Below, one piece after another: positions 48,831-57,203 of a stretch of DNA of 64,000 nt. The translations under genes were made by a program, and so were the position numbers. Source of the stretch: VAZQ01 sp963817135 (lineage in GTDB: Bacteria > Pseudomonadota > Alphaproteobacteria > Rhizobiales > Xanthobacteraceae). Under the pieces are notes generated by a model. That model saw only the letters and a program-made list of their open reading frames with translations, was not told the origin of the DNA and did not search any database. Positions within the stretch are counted from its first letter, which is position 1, and each line of letters begins with the position of its first letter. Where the stretch lies: positions 62,001-126,000 of the forward strand of contig CAWFNG010000008.1 in the NCBI GenBank assembly GCA_963817135.1. The letters run 5' to 3'.

Positions 48831-51458
48831 TCACACCGGCTGCACAAAGCTGTCGACCACGCGCTTGTCGCCGGCGTGATCGAAGCGAACCGTGAGCTTG
48901 TTGCCGTCGATGGCGGTGACGTTGCCGTTGCCGAACTTCTGGTGAAACACCCGGTCGCCGATCGAATAATCGGAAATCGTGCCGGTCGATTTTGCCACCA
49001 ATTCGCCTTCGATGGTGAGCGGCAGGCGCCGCCGGGATTTGCGACCCGCGCCGCTGGAATAGGGTTCGCTCGGCTCCTCGAAGCCGCCGCCGCGATTCCC
49101 CTTGCGCTTGGCGCGCTGCCAGCCGGGCGTGGTGTAGCCGGAATCGAAATGCGTCATCTCGTCGAAGCGCGACGCGCCGACATTCCCATAACCGGAGAAG
49201 CCGCCGCTCGCCTCGGCCACTTCCACGTGCGCTTCCGGCAACTCGTCGAGAAAGCGCGAGGGAATGTTCGATGACCACAGCCCGTGCATGCGTCGGTTGG
49301 CGGCAAAATAGATTTTGACCCTGCGCCGCGCGCGGGTCAGTCCCACATGCGCCAAGCGCCGTTCCTCTTCGAGCCCGGCACGGCCTTGATCGTCCAATGC
49401 GCGCTGATGCGGGAACAACCCTTCCTCCCATCCGGGGAGAAAAACGGTATCAAACTCCAGACCCTTGGCGGAATGCAGCGTCATGATCGAGACCGCTTCC
49501 CCCTCGCTGCGGTCGCTGTCCATCACCAGTGAAATATGCTCGAGAAAGCCGGCAAGATTTTCAAACTCTTCCATGGAGCGTACCAGCTCCTTGAGGTTTT
49601 CCAGCCGGCCGGCAGCGTCGGCGCTGCGGTCCTTCTGCCACATCTCGGTATAGCCGGACTCATCGAGCACGATCTCGGCGAGTTCGGTGTGGGGAAGCGC
49701 ATCCTTTTGCGCCCGCCAGCGGTCGAATGCCGCCAAAAGATCGCGCAGCGCCGTGCGCGCCTTCGGCTTGAGATCATCGCCGGCAATGACCGCAGCCGCT
49801 GCCGCGGTGAGCGGGATGCGACGCTTGCGCGCGTGATCGTGCAGCAGCTGGACGCTGGCATCTCCCAAGCCGCGCTTGGGCACGTTGACGATGCGCTCGA
49901 AGGCGAGGTCGTTGCTCGGCGAATGGATCACCCGCAAATAAGCCAAGGCATCACGAATCTCCTGGCGTTCGTAGAAACGCGGGCCGCCGATCACGCGATA
50001 GGGCAGCCCCAGCGTGACGAAGCGGTCCTCGAACTCGCGCATCTGGAAGGATGCGCGCACCAGAATGGCAATTTCATCGAGGGGATGCTGATTGCCGCTG
50101 CCGTCATTCCTTTGCAGATGCTCGATCTCGTCGCCGATGGCGCGCGCTTCTTCCTCCGAATCCCAGCAGGACCTGACTTGCACCTTGTGGCCGGCCGCGT
50201 CCTCGGTGCGCAGCGTCTTGCCGAGGCGCCCTTCGTTGTGGGCGATGAGATGCGAAGCGGCGGCAAGAATATGCGCGGTCGATCGATAATTGCGCTCGAG
50301 CCGAATGATCTTGGCGCCAGGAAAGTCGTGCTCGAAGCGCAGAATGTTCTCCACTTCGGCGCCGCGCCATCCGTAGATCGACTGATCATCGTCGCCGACG
50401 CAGCAGATGTTCTTCAATGTCGGCGTCGCGTTTTTAGCAGAACCGGGAGACGGGCTCGTACCCTCTCCCCTTGCGGGAGAGGGTACCGAGCCGCCGACGC
50501 GGAGCGCAGGTGGCGAGGCCGGTGGGGGGTGACTTGGTGCGCCAATCGAGCGAATAGACCCCTCACCCGGCTCGCTTCGCTCGCCGCCCTCTCCCGCATG
50601 GGGAGAGGGTTTGGAGCCTGCGGCACCGCGCAGGCTCTCCGCACGCGGGCTCTGCCCCAACAGGCGCAGCCACAGATACTGCGCGACATTGGTGTCCTGA
50701 TATTCGTCAACCAGAATGTATTTGAACCGCCCTTGATATTGGCGGAGCACCTCGCTCTGCTCGCGAAACAGTCGGATGCATTCGAGCAGCAAATCGCCGA
50801 AATCGGCAGCATTGAGCACTTTCAGGCGATCCTGATAGGCGGCATAGAGCTTCCTGCCTTTGCCGGCAGCAAAGATTGCCGACTCGCCCGCCGTTACCTG
50901 ATCCGGCATGAGGCCGCGGTTCTTCCAGCTGTCAATCAGGCCGGCGAGCACGCGCGCCGGCCAACGCTTCTCGTCGATGTGCTCCGCCTCCAGCACCTGC
51001 TTGAGCAGTCGATGCTGGTCGTCGGTATCGAGGATGGTGAAGTCGGGCTTGCGGCCGATCAATTCGGCATGTCGGCGCAGAATTTTTGCCCCGATGGAAT
51101 GGAAGGTGCCAAGCCACGGCATGCCCTCGACGATTTGCCCGACCATGAGGCCGACGCGGGTTTTCATTTCGCGCGCCGCTTTGTTGGTAAAGGTGACGGC
51201 GAGAATGTCGCCCGGCCACGCCCGCCCGGTCGCGAGGATATGCGCCACGCGCGTGGTGAGGACGCGCGTCTTGCCGGTCCCGGCGCCGGCGAGGACCAGG
51301 ACCGGCCCTTCGAGCGTCTCGACCGCAAGCCGCTGCTCCGGGTTGAGATCTTTGAGGTAAGGCGCGCCTGCCGCCGCGCGCGCACGGGCGGCGATCCCGC
51401 CGGCATTTGCGGCAGGTGGCGGCACTTCGTTCCGTTTGGCTGACGACTGGTCGGGCAT
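48831..51458 (-). CDS. uvrD: UvrD/PcrA/Rep-family DNA helicase with an in-frame repeat insertion
   Basis: An 875-residue SF1A helicase for excision repair and replication. Motifs in order: LNPEQRLAVE (Q), LAGAGTGKTRVLTTR (Walker A, about residue 57), VTFTNKAAREMKTRV (Ia), YILVDEYQDTN (II, about 248), CCVGDDDQSIYGWRGAE (III), RLERNYRST (IV), MTLHSAKGLEFDTVFLPGWE (V) and EEERRLAHVGLTRAR (VI). Residues about 270-347, between II and III, are a Pro/Ser/Gly-rich segment absent from the family. Its DNA is a hairpin-rich intergenic-type repeat. All motifs are intact, so the helicase may still work with an extra surface loop. The C-terminus ends in the PcrA-like SIGDRVFHQKFGNGNVTAID domain. Confidence 0.93.
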   Translation of the reverse strand: MPDQSSAKRNEVPPPAANAGGIAARARAAAGAPYLKDLNPEQRLAVETLEGPVLVLAGAGTGKTRVLTTRVAHILATGRAWPGDILAVTFTNKAAREMKTRVGLMVGQIVEGMPWLGTFHSIGAKILRRHAELIGRKPDFTILDTDDQHRLLKQVLEAEHIDEKRWPARVLAGLIDSWKNRGLMPDQVTAGESAIFAAGKGRKLYAAYQDRLKVLNAADFGDLLLECIRLFREQSEVLRQYQGRFKYILVDEYQDTNVAQYLWLRLLGQSPRAESLRGAAGSKPSPHAGEGGERSEPGEGSIRSIGAPSHPPPASPPALRVGGSVPSPARGEGTSPSPGSAKNATPTLKNICCVGDDDQSIYGWRGAEVENILRFEHDFPGAKIIRLERNYRSTAHILAAASHLIAHNEGRLGKTLRTEDAAGHKVQVRSCWDSEEEARAIGDEIEHLQRNDGSGNQHPLDEIAILVRASFQMREFEDRFVTLGLPYRVIGGPRFYERQEIRDALAYLRVIHSPSNDLAFERIVNVPKRGLGDASVQLLHDHARKRRIPLTAAAAAVIAGDDLKPKARTALRDLLAAFDRWRAQKDALPHTELAEIVLDESGYTEMWQKDRSADAAGRLENLKELVRSMEEFENLAGFLEHISLVMDSDRSEGEAVSIMTLHSAKGLEFDTVFLPGWEEGLFPHQRALDDQGRAGLEEERRLAHVGLTRARRRVKIYFAANRRMHGLWSSNIPSRFLDELPEAHVEVAEASGGFSGYGNVGASRFDEMTHFDSGYTTPGWQRAKRKGNRGGGFEEPSEPYSSGAGRKSRRRLPLTIEGELVAKSTGTISDYSIGDRVFHQKFGNGNVTAIDGNKLTVRFDHAGDKRVVDSFVQPV
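50420..50650 (-). repeat. Palindromic repeat inserted in frame in the helicase gene
   Basis: Contains two hairpin-forming halves, ccctctccccttgcgggagagggt and, about 120 bases on, a second ccctctcccgcatggggagaggg unit, plus gctcgcttcgctcg. Identical-style elements are intergenic in Rhizobiales. The insertion length keeps the frame and adds about 78 residues without a stop. Confidence 0.8.
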
Positions 51459-51550
51459 TTAACGACACCAATGGTGCGGCCACGAATTGCTTGCGAATCT
51501 CGGGGTTAAGATGGCATTGGCCGCGGCCAATGGGGAGGGGTAAATGCCGG

Positions 51551-52063
51551 CTAATAGGTGTTCCCCGGCATTGCTATGCGCCGGCCGGCGGCTTCCGGGC
51601 GCGGCAGTCTCGAATGCGTGGCCTTCATGTGGGCGAGCGCCGACGCAACCGTGTCGGGAAACGGTACGGCGCGCCTCGCCTGCATGTCCACATGCAGCGA
51701 CATGTTCTCCGAGGTTGCCGAAACCCAGCCCTCGGTGGCGTGAAACAACTGCTCGAAATAGTGCATGCGCTTGGCGTCGAAATCGATGAGCTGAAGCGTG
51801 ACCCTTACCGGGTCTTCGGCATGTAGCTCGCGCAGATAGCGCACGTGCACTTCGGCGGTGAAACAGGAATGCCTGCGCTGCCGGACGTAATCGAGCCCGC
51901 ATCCGAGCAACTCGAACACTTCGTCGACCGCACGATCGAACAGCACGTTGTAGTAGGCCATGTTGAGATGGCCGTTGTAATCAATCCAGGCGGGCTCGAC
52001 CCGCATTACCGAGGAGACGAACGGGGCAAAGAACAGCGGTTCCAATTCGAGCCGGTCGAGCAT
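51551..52063 (-). CDS. Acyl-CoA thioesterase (hotdog fold, 4HBT type)
   Basis: 170 residues. The catalytic segment of 4-hydroxybenzoyl-CoA-type thioesterases is clear: WIDYNGHLNMAYYNVLFDRA, with the Asp in DYNGH as active-site residue, then FTAEVHVRYLRELHAEDPVR and MHYFEQLFHATEGWVSATSE. It should hydrolyse small-chain acyl-CoA or betainyl-CoA-like thioesters in the cytoplasm. It lies downstream of nothing obvious and is divergent from the ycjX-like gene. Confidence 0.88.
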   Translation of the reverse strand: MLDRLELEPLFFAPFVSSVMRVEPAWIDYNGHLNMAYYNVLFDRAVDEVFELLGCGLDYVRQRRHSCFTAEVHVRYLRELHAEDPVRVTLQLIDFDAKRMHYFEQLFHATEGWVSATSENMSLHVDMQARRAVPFPDTVASALAHMKATHSRLPRPEAAGRRIAMPGNTY

Positions 52064-52208
52064 CGCTGGCCTTTTATAGCAGAGGAAAATGACTCTCCTG
52101 CATCATCCGCGCGGTACGACGGGGAGGCGGCGCGACGCTTGACCCTTGCACAGCGTCTGGTCCCTGCCCATTTCCCCGGCATCGTGCCGGAGTCTTTAAA
52201 GCGCGCCC

Positions 52209-53648
52209 ATGGTCAGTGTGAGCTGGTTGCCGCCGATCTTCGCCCAGGCATCGGAGCGGCTTATGGGCACGATCGGCGAATTTGCCGGCGGCGCTACGCT
52301 TTGGCTTGCCGTGACGGGGCTTAGCCGATCGGGCAAGACCGTTTTCGTCACCAGCCTCATCCACAATCTGCTCAGCGCGCTGCACAATCCGCACCGTATG
52401 CCGCTCCTTTCGGTGGTCAACGAGGGTCGCCTGATCGCCGCCACGCTGGAGGGCGCCAAGGCGCAGCGACTGCCGCGATTTCCCTATTTCAAGAACATCG
52501 AGAAAATGGCGGGACCGCTGCCGGATTGGCCGGCAGGTACCGCGGATATCAGCGAGCTTGGTCTCGAAATCCGTTTCACTCCCGCCAATCCCGTCGGAAG
52601 ATTTCTCAGCGAGATTACCGGAACGCCGGCCAGCCTGACCGTCAGGATCGTCGATTATCCCGGCGAATGGCTGCTCGACCTTCCTTTACTGGAGCAAAGT
52701 TATGCCGAATGGTCGGCGGCGACGCTGCCGATGTTTCGCAATGGCGCGCGCTCCATGATCGCCGGCGACTTCTTGAGCTTCATCGGCCAGCATCCGTGCG
52801 CGGAGCCCGCGAGCGAAGAGGTCGCCAAGCAAGCGCATGATCTTTTTCGCGCGTGCCTGTTCAAGGCGCGCGATCAATACGGACTGAGCTATCTCCAGCC
52901 CGGACGTTTTCTGTGCCAGGGATCGCTGGCCGATGCGCCGTATCTCTGGTTCGCGCCAATCGATGTGGCAAGCGAAGGCGCCGCGGTCGCGCCGCATACG
53001 CTCGGCGCCCTCATGGCCGAGCGATTTGAGGTCTATAAGCGCGAAGTGATAGGGCGATTTTATGAGGACTATTTCCACCGCTATTCGCGGCAGATCGTGC
53101 TGGTGGACGTGCTGCAAGCGTTATTGGCCGGTCAGGAGGCCTTCGAGGATACGCGGCTGGCGCTCGCTGCCATGATCAAGAGCTTCCGTTACGGGCACGG
53201 CAGCATTCTCGCCAAAATGCTGCGCGGCCCGCACATCGATCGCGTCATGTTTGCCGCCACAAAAGCCGACCATGTCCCGGACATTCAGCGTGATCATCTC
53301 GCAGCGCTCCTGCGCAATATGGCTGCACTTTCCACCATCGACGTGCGAAGCAGCAATGCGCAGCTTGATGTTGCGGCGGTTGCCGCGGTGATTGCCACCG
53401 AAGAGGACACGCAGGAGATCGATGGCCAGCGCGTCCAGGTGGTTGTCGGACGCCCGGTGGGTGCAAACAAGAGATCGAAATTTTTCGTCGGCAATGTGCC
53501 GATCAGACCACCGCGAGTCTGGGGCTCGCCGTTCCTCAATGTTCCGGTATTCGAGCCACCTCCCATCGATCCCTCCCCGGTCGATGGCATCGCCCATATC
53601 AACCTCGATCTCGCGCTTGAATTCCTGCTGGGAGACCGCCTGCGATGA
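52209..53648 (+). CDS. ycjX: YcjX-family P-loop protein (DUF463)
   Basis: A 479-residue GTPase-like protein of the YcjX family. The P-loop is LAVTGLSRSGKTVFVTSLIH, followed by RMPLLSVVNEGRLIAATLEG, RIVDYPGEWLLDLPLLEQSY (DxPGEW, family hallmark) and VMFAATKADHVPDIQRDHLA, the xxKAD base-recognition segment. In E. coli ycjX belongs to the sigma-32 regulon and neighbours the phage shock genes; its function is unsettled. Its stop overlaps the ycjF-like start by four bases, so the two are co-translated, as usual. Confidence 0.93.
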   Translation: MVSVSWLPPIFAQASERLMGTIGEFAGGATLWLAVTGLSRSGKTVFVTSLIHNLLSALHNPHRMPLLSVVNEGRLIAATLEGAKAQRLPRFPYFKNIEKMAGPLPDWPAGTADISELGLEIRFTPANPVGRFLSEITGTPASLTVRIVDYPGEWLLDLPLLEQSYAEWSAATLPMFRNGARSMIAGDFLSFIGQHPCAEPASEEVAKQAHDLFRACLFKARDQYGLSYLQPGRFLCQGSLADAPYLWFAPIDVASEGAAVAPHTLGALMAERFEVYKREVIGRFYEDYFHRYSRQIVLVDVLQALLAGQEAFEDTRLALAAMIKSFRYGHGSILAKMLRGPHIDRVMFAATKADHVPDIQRDHLAALLRNMAALSTIDVRSSNAQLDVAAVAAVIATEEDTQEIDGQRVQVVVGRPVGANKRSKFFVGNVPIRPPRVWGSPFLNVPVFEPPPIDPSPVDGIAHINLDLALEFLLGDRLR

Positions 53649-54715
53649 GCGACCTTGCGTATAACGATGGCGCGGCCGGGTTGCGGCCGCGGGTGACGGA
53701 AGCGGAGGGGACTGCGGAGCAGCCGTTGCCGCGTTCCGCAGTCCCGCAAGTCTTTGCCACCGACGAAATTGAGCCGGTGCTCCCGAGAGAAATCCGGACA
53801 CAAGAAATCCGGACACCGCAGCAACTGCAAAGTCCGCCCAATCGCGACCGATTCATCACTCTGGGGGTCGGCGGTATCGCCGTGTTCTTCATCGGCTGGC
53901 TTATGATCGACGCAGCCGCATGGGTCTCCGCCGCATTTGAACGCAGCCTTGTGCTGGGACTATTCGCCGCTGCCGTGGTAGGCGCCGGAGTTGCCGGCGC
54001 GGGGCTGGTCTCTGCCCGCGAGGCGATAAGCCTCTTTCGGCTGAAGAACGTCGAGACAATTCGCCGACGCCTTGCAGATGAGTGCCTCGCGCCGGCCGAG
54101 GCGCGCCAATCGATTGCACAGATTATCGCAATGATTCCGCACGAAAGCGCGGTGAATACCGCACTGCAATCGTTTCAGCGTCAGGTTCAGCTGCATCATG
54201 ACCGGGACCAGCAGATCGCGCTTTTCTCGCGCGGCGTGCTGCAGCCGCTCGACCGCCGTGCCGAGGGCCATGTGCGCACCGCCGTTCTGCGCGCCTTCGG
54301 CATTACTGCCATCAGCCCCACGGCCTTGACCGACGCGGTGTTCTTTCTTGCCTGCGGCGTGCGCATGGTGCGGGCAATCGCGACAGAATACGGACACCGG
54401 CCGACGGCTGCCGCAACCCTCCACCTGTTGCGGCGCCTCGTTTTCGAGGCCGGCAAGCTCGGTGCGATCGACATTGCCAGCGCCTCGGTGGTGCAGCATC
54501 TCGGAGGTGCGGTGACGGAACGTTTTGCCAGCACCACCGCCGAGGCTCTCTATGCCGCCTATCGCATGGCGCGGTTGGGCATCATTGTCATGGACCTGTG
54601 CCGCCCGATTGCATTTGCCCGGGAGGAAATACCAAGCGTCGGCTCTCTGGTGGCAAATGTCCTGCGGCGTCGTAAGCAATCCCAGCCTGCTCTTGGCCCC
54701 CGGAACCCCGATTAA
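53645..54715 (+). CDS. ycjF: YcjF-like inner-membrane protein (TIGR01620/DUF697)
   Basis: 356 residues. Residues 1-70 are a variable cytoplasmic arm. Two membrane helices follow (ITLGVGGIAVFFIGWLMIDA and LGLFAAAVVGAGVAGAGLVS). The C-terminal DUF697-like domain includes HVRTAVLRAFGITAISPTAL, VFFLACGVRMVRAIATEYGH and TERFASTTAEALYAAYRMAR. It is coupled to the YcjX-like P-loop protein and presumably forms a membrane-bound pair with it. Confidence 0.9.
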   Translation: MSDLAYNDGAAGLRPRVTEAEGTAEQPLPRSAVPQVFATDEIEPVLPREIRTQEIRTPQQLQSPPNRDRFITLGVGGIAVFFIGWLMIDAAAWVSAAFERSLVLGLFAAAVVGAGVAGAGLVSAREAISLFRLKNVETIRRRLADECLAPAEARQSIAQIIAMIPHESAVNTALQSFQRQVQLHHDRDQQIALFSRGVLQPLDRRAEGHVRTAVLRAFGITAISPTALTDAVFFLACGVRMVRAIATEYGHRPTAAATLHLLRRLVFEAGKLGAIDIASASVVQHLGGAVTERFASTTAEALYAAYRMARLGIIVMDLCRPIAFAREEIPSVGSLVANVLRRRKQSQPALGPRNPD

Positions 54716-54792
54716 AAATTCGGTGAGGCGCCGGGGAACCTTTTTCAAGCTGCGGCAGTTTAGTGATCGGGACGTGACATAGGGGATAAGCA

Positions 54793-55407
54793 ATGGGTGT
54801 TGCCTTCTCCCGGACGGGATCGGTCGCCCGATCGGCTGCGACACTGGCGGCTGCGGAAGTTTCATCAGATCAGGCCTTGATGGTGCGAATTGCGGGCGGC
54901 GACCGGCTCGCGATGCAAACCCTGTTTGCCCGCCATCGGACCTCGCTCTACCGCTGGCTTGTGCGCCTGACCGGCGACGGCGCCTTGGCGGAAGATCTCT
55001 TGAGCGAGGTCTTCCTCGACGTCTGGCGGCAAGCCGGCCGCTTCAGGGCGCATTGCTCGGTTTCGACTTGGCTGTTCGCAGTCGGCCGGTACAAGGCGCT
55101 TTCGGCAAGGCGCCGGCGCAGCGACGCCCCGCTCGATGCGGCGCTCGCGCAAAGCGTGCCCGATCCGCTCGACAATCCGGAGATCACGCTGGAAAAGAAA
55201 AGCCGAGGCGAGCTGCTGGCGCGATGCCTGGCCAAGCTGTCGCGCGAGCATCGCGAAGTCCTGGACCTCGTCTATTATCACGGCAAATCAGTCAAGGAAG
55301 TTTCCGAGATCGTGGGCGCCGGTGAGGCCACCGTGAAGACCCGCATGTTTTACGCGCGCAAGAAGCTCGCTGAACTGGTCAATGAGTCGCAAGGCCTTGC
55401 TGCCTAA
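54793..55407 (+). CDS. ECF-type RNA polymerase sigma factor
   Basis: 204 residues. Sigma region 2: SDQALMVRIAGGDRLAMQTL, FARHRTSLYRWLVRLTGDGA, AEDLLSEVFLDVWRQAGRF (the -10 recognition helix). Region 4: SREHREVLDLVYYHGKSVKE then VSEIVGAGEATVKTRMFYAR. It lacks an adjacent anti-sigma gene; the next gene is a FAD oxidase. The organisation and SigK-like region 4 match factors often controlled by unlinked zinc-binding anti-sigma proteins. The decayed sigma factor at 35445-36030 is a relative. Confidence 0.92.
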   Translation: MGVAFSRTGSVARSAATLAAAEVSSDQALMVRIAGGDRLAMQTLFARHRTSLYRWLVRLTGDGALAEDLLSEVFLDVWRQAGRFRAHCSVSTWLFAVGRYKALSARRRRSDAPLDAALAQSVPDPLDNPEITLEKKSRGELLARCLAKLSREHREVLDLVYYHGKSVKEVSEIVGAGEATVKTRMFYARKKLAELVNESQGLAA

Positions 55408-55491
55408 AGTCGAGTGAGAATGCCGCAAATCGGGCTGCTCCCTTCCGACAGGGTTGGGAAAGAGGGGCCTTATTGCTAAGCTTCTGGCGGC

Positions 55492-56916
55492 ATGCAGTCA
55501 GTAAAAGAAAACTCCAGGACGCGCCCGAGTCGTGACGCAAAGGCTGTGCAGGCTGTGCTCACGGCGCTTGCGGCCAGATTTGGCAATCGGCTGGTCACTG
55601 CCCGCGCCGTATGCGAGCAGCACGCCAACACCACCACATGGATTCCCAACGAGCCGCCCGATGGCGTGGTGTTTCCGCAATCCACAGACGACGTGCGTGA
55701 CGTCGTGCGTGTCTGCGCGCAGCACCACGTACCGGTGATTCCGTTCGGCACCGGCACTTCGCTCGAAGGTCACGTAAATGCGCCCTACGGCGGGATATCG
55801 ATCGATTTCCGCGACATGAGCAACGTGCTCGCGGTGAATTCGAGCGATCTCGACTGCGTCATCGAGCCCGGCATCACCCGCAAACAGCTCAACGAGTATC
55901 TGCGCGACCAGGGCCTGTTCTTCCCGCTGGATCCGGGCGCCGATGCCTCGCTCGGCGGGATGGCAGCGACGCGTTGTTCCGGTACCAACGCGGTGCGCTA
56001 CGGCACTATGAAGGATAATGTGCTGGCGCTTAAAGTCGTCTTGGCCGACGGCGAGCTGATGACGACAGGACAGCGCGCCAAAAAGTCGTCCGCCGGTTAC
56101 GATCTCACCCGGCTTTTTGTCGGGTCGGAAGGCACGCTCGGTGTCATCACCGAACTTACGCTGAAGCTCGCCGGAATTCCGGAAGCAATTTCAGCCGGTG
56201 TATGCCAGTTTCCTTCGGTGGAAGCGGCCTGCGATGCAGCGATTGCGACCATTCAATCCGGCATTCCGATCGCTCGTGTTGAGCTTTTGGATGAGCTGCA
56301 GGTGAAGGCGACCAATCTCTATTCCAAGCTGTCGCTGCCGGAAGTGCCGATGCTTTTCGTGGAATTCCACGGCTCCCCTGCGGGCGTAGCCGAGCAGTCC
56401 GCATGCTTCGGCGAGATTGCCGGCGATTTCGGCGGTGGTTCGTTCGAATGGACGGTCAACCCCGAAGAGCGAACGCGGCTCTGGCAGGCCCGGCACGATG
56501 CATATTGGGCAGGGCGAGCGCTGCGCCCCGGGACACAGGCGGTTGCGACCGATGTCTGCGTCCCGATCTCGCGGTTGTCGCAGTGTGTCGTCGAGACTCA
56601 ACGCGATATTGCCGCCCACGGCCTGGTGGCGCCGATCCTCGGCCACGTCGGCGACGGCAATTTCCATCTGAGCTTGCTGGTCAACATGACCGATGCGGAG
56701 GAGCTAAAGGCGGCACACGAATTATGCGACCGGCTGGTCGAGCGAGCGATTGCCATGCAGGGCACCTGCACGGGGGAGCACGGGGTGGGTCAGGGCAAGA
56801 TGAAGCATTTGCAGCACGAATTGGGCATGCCTGCTCTTAAAGCCATGGCAGCTATCAAGCGGGCTTTGGATCCTGAAAACATAATGAATCCCGGCAAGAT
56901 CGTTGTACTGGAATGA
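55492..56916 (+). CDS. FAD-linked oxidase, D-lactate dehydrogenase (LDHD/GlcD) type
   Basis: A 474-residue VAO/PCMH flavoprotein. The FAD-binding core reads PFGTGTSLEGHVNAPYGGIS, DPGADASLGGMAATRCSGTN and VGSEGTLGVITELTLKLAGI. The C-terminal oxidase domain ends HVGDGNFHLSLLV and GTCTGEHGVGQGKMKHL, the metal/substrate and CTGEHG-x-G-x-GK signatures of D-lactate dehydrogenases (cytochrome). The length is close to mitochondrial LDHD. It should oxidise D-2-hydroxyacids and pass electrons to cytochrome c or quinone. No glcE/glcF neighbours are present, which favours the stand-alone LDHD type over glycolate oxidase. Confidence 0.92.
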   Translation: MQSVKENSRTRPSRDAKAVQAVLTALAARFGNRLVTARAVCEQHANTTTWIPNEPPDGVVFPQSTDDVRDVVRVCAQHHVPVIPFGTGTSLEGHVNAPYGGISIDFRDMSNVLAVNSSDLDCVIEPGITRKQLNEYLRDQGLFFPLDPGADASLGGMAATRCSGTNAVRYGTMKDNVLALKVVLADGELMTTGQRAKKSSAGYDLTRLFVGSEGTLGVITELTLKLAGIPEAISAGVCQFPSVEAACDAAIATIQSGIPIARVELLDELQVKATNLYSKLSLPEVPMLFVEFHGSPAGVAEQSACFGEIAGDFGGGSFEWTVNPEERTRLWQARHDAYWAGRALRPGTQAVATDVCVPISRLSQCVVETQRDIAAHGLVAPILGHVGDGNFHLSLLVNMTDAEELKAAHELCDRLVERAIAMQGTCTGEHGVGQGKMKHLQHELGMPALKAMAAIKRALDPENIMNPGKIVVLE

Positions 56917-57203
56917 CGCTGTACGGCTACCCGCGCTATATTCGGCATACGTTAAGGCGGGAAAACCCATCCAATTTGCACGAAATTTCAGCTAAGCTAT
57001 TGGGATTGGACATAGATTTGCCGCCGTTGAAGCCGACCTTCAAGCTCCTGTAAAAAGCGGGAAGAGCACGATAGGTCGCTCGCCGGAAGGCGCGGGCGGC
57101 TATTATTGCGCAGCGGGGATCGTGTTCAACTCGCTGGTATTCAGGTCTGTTCTGAGGCCCTCCGATCGATGAGGCGCTTCGCTCAGCCTGGTGTGGAGGC
57201 GGC

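Noticed and set aside
49536..51443. Plus-strand frame of 635 codons opposite the helicase
   Set aside because: The minus strand carries all UvrD motifs; the long antisense frame results from codon bias at high GC.
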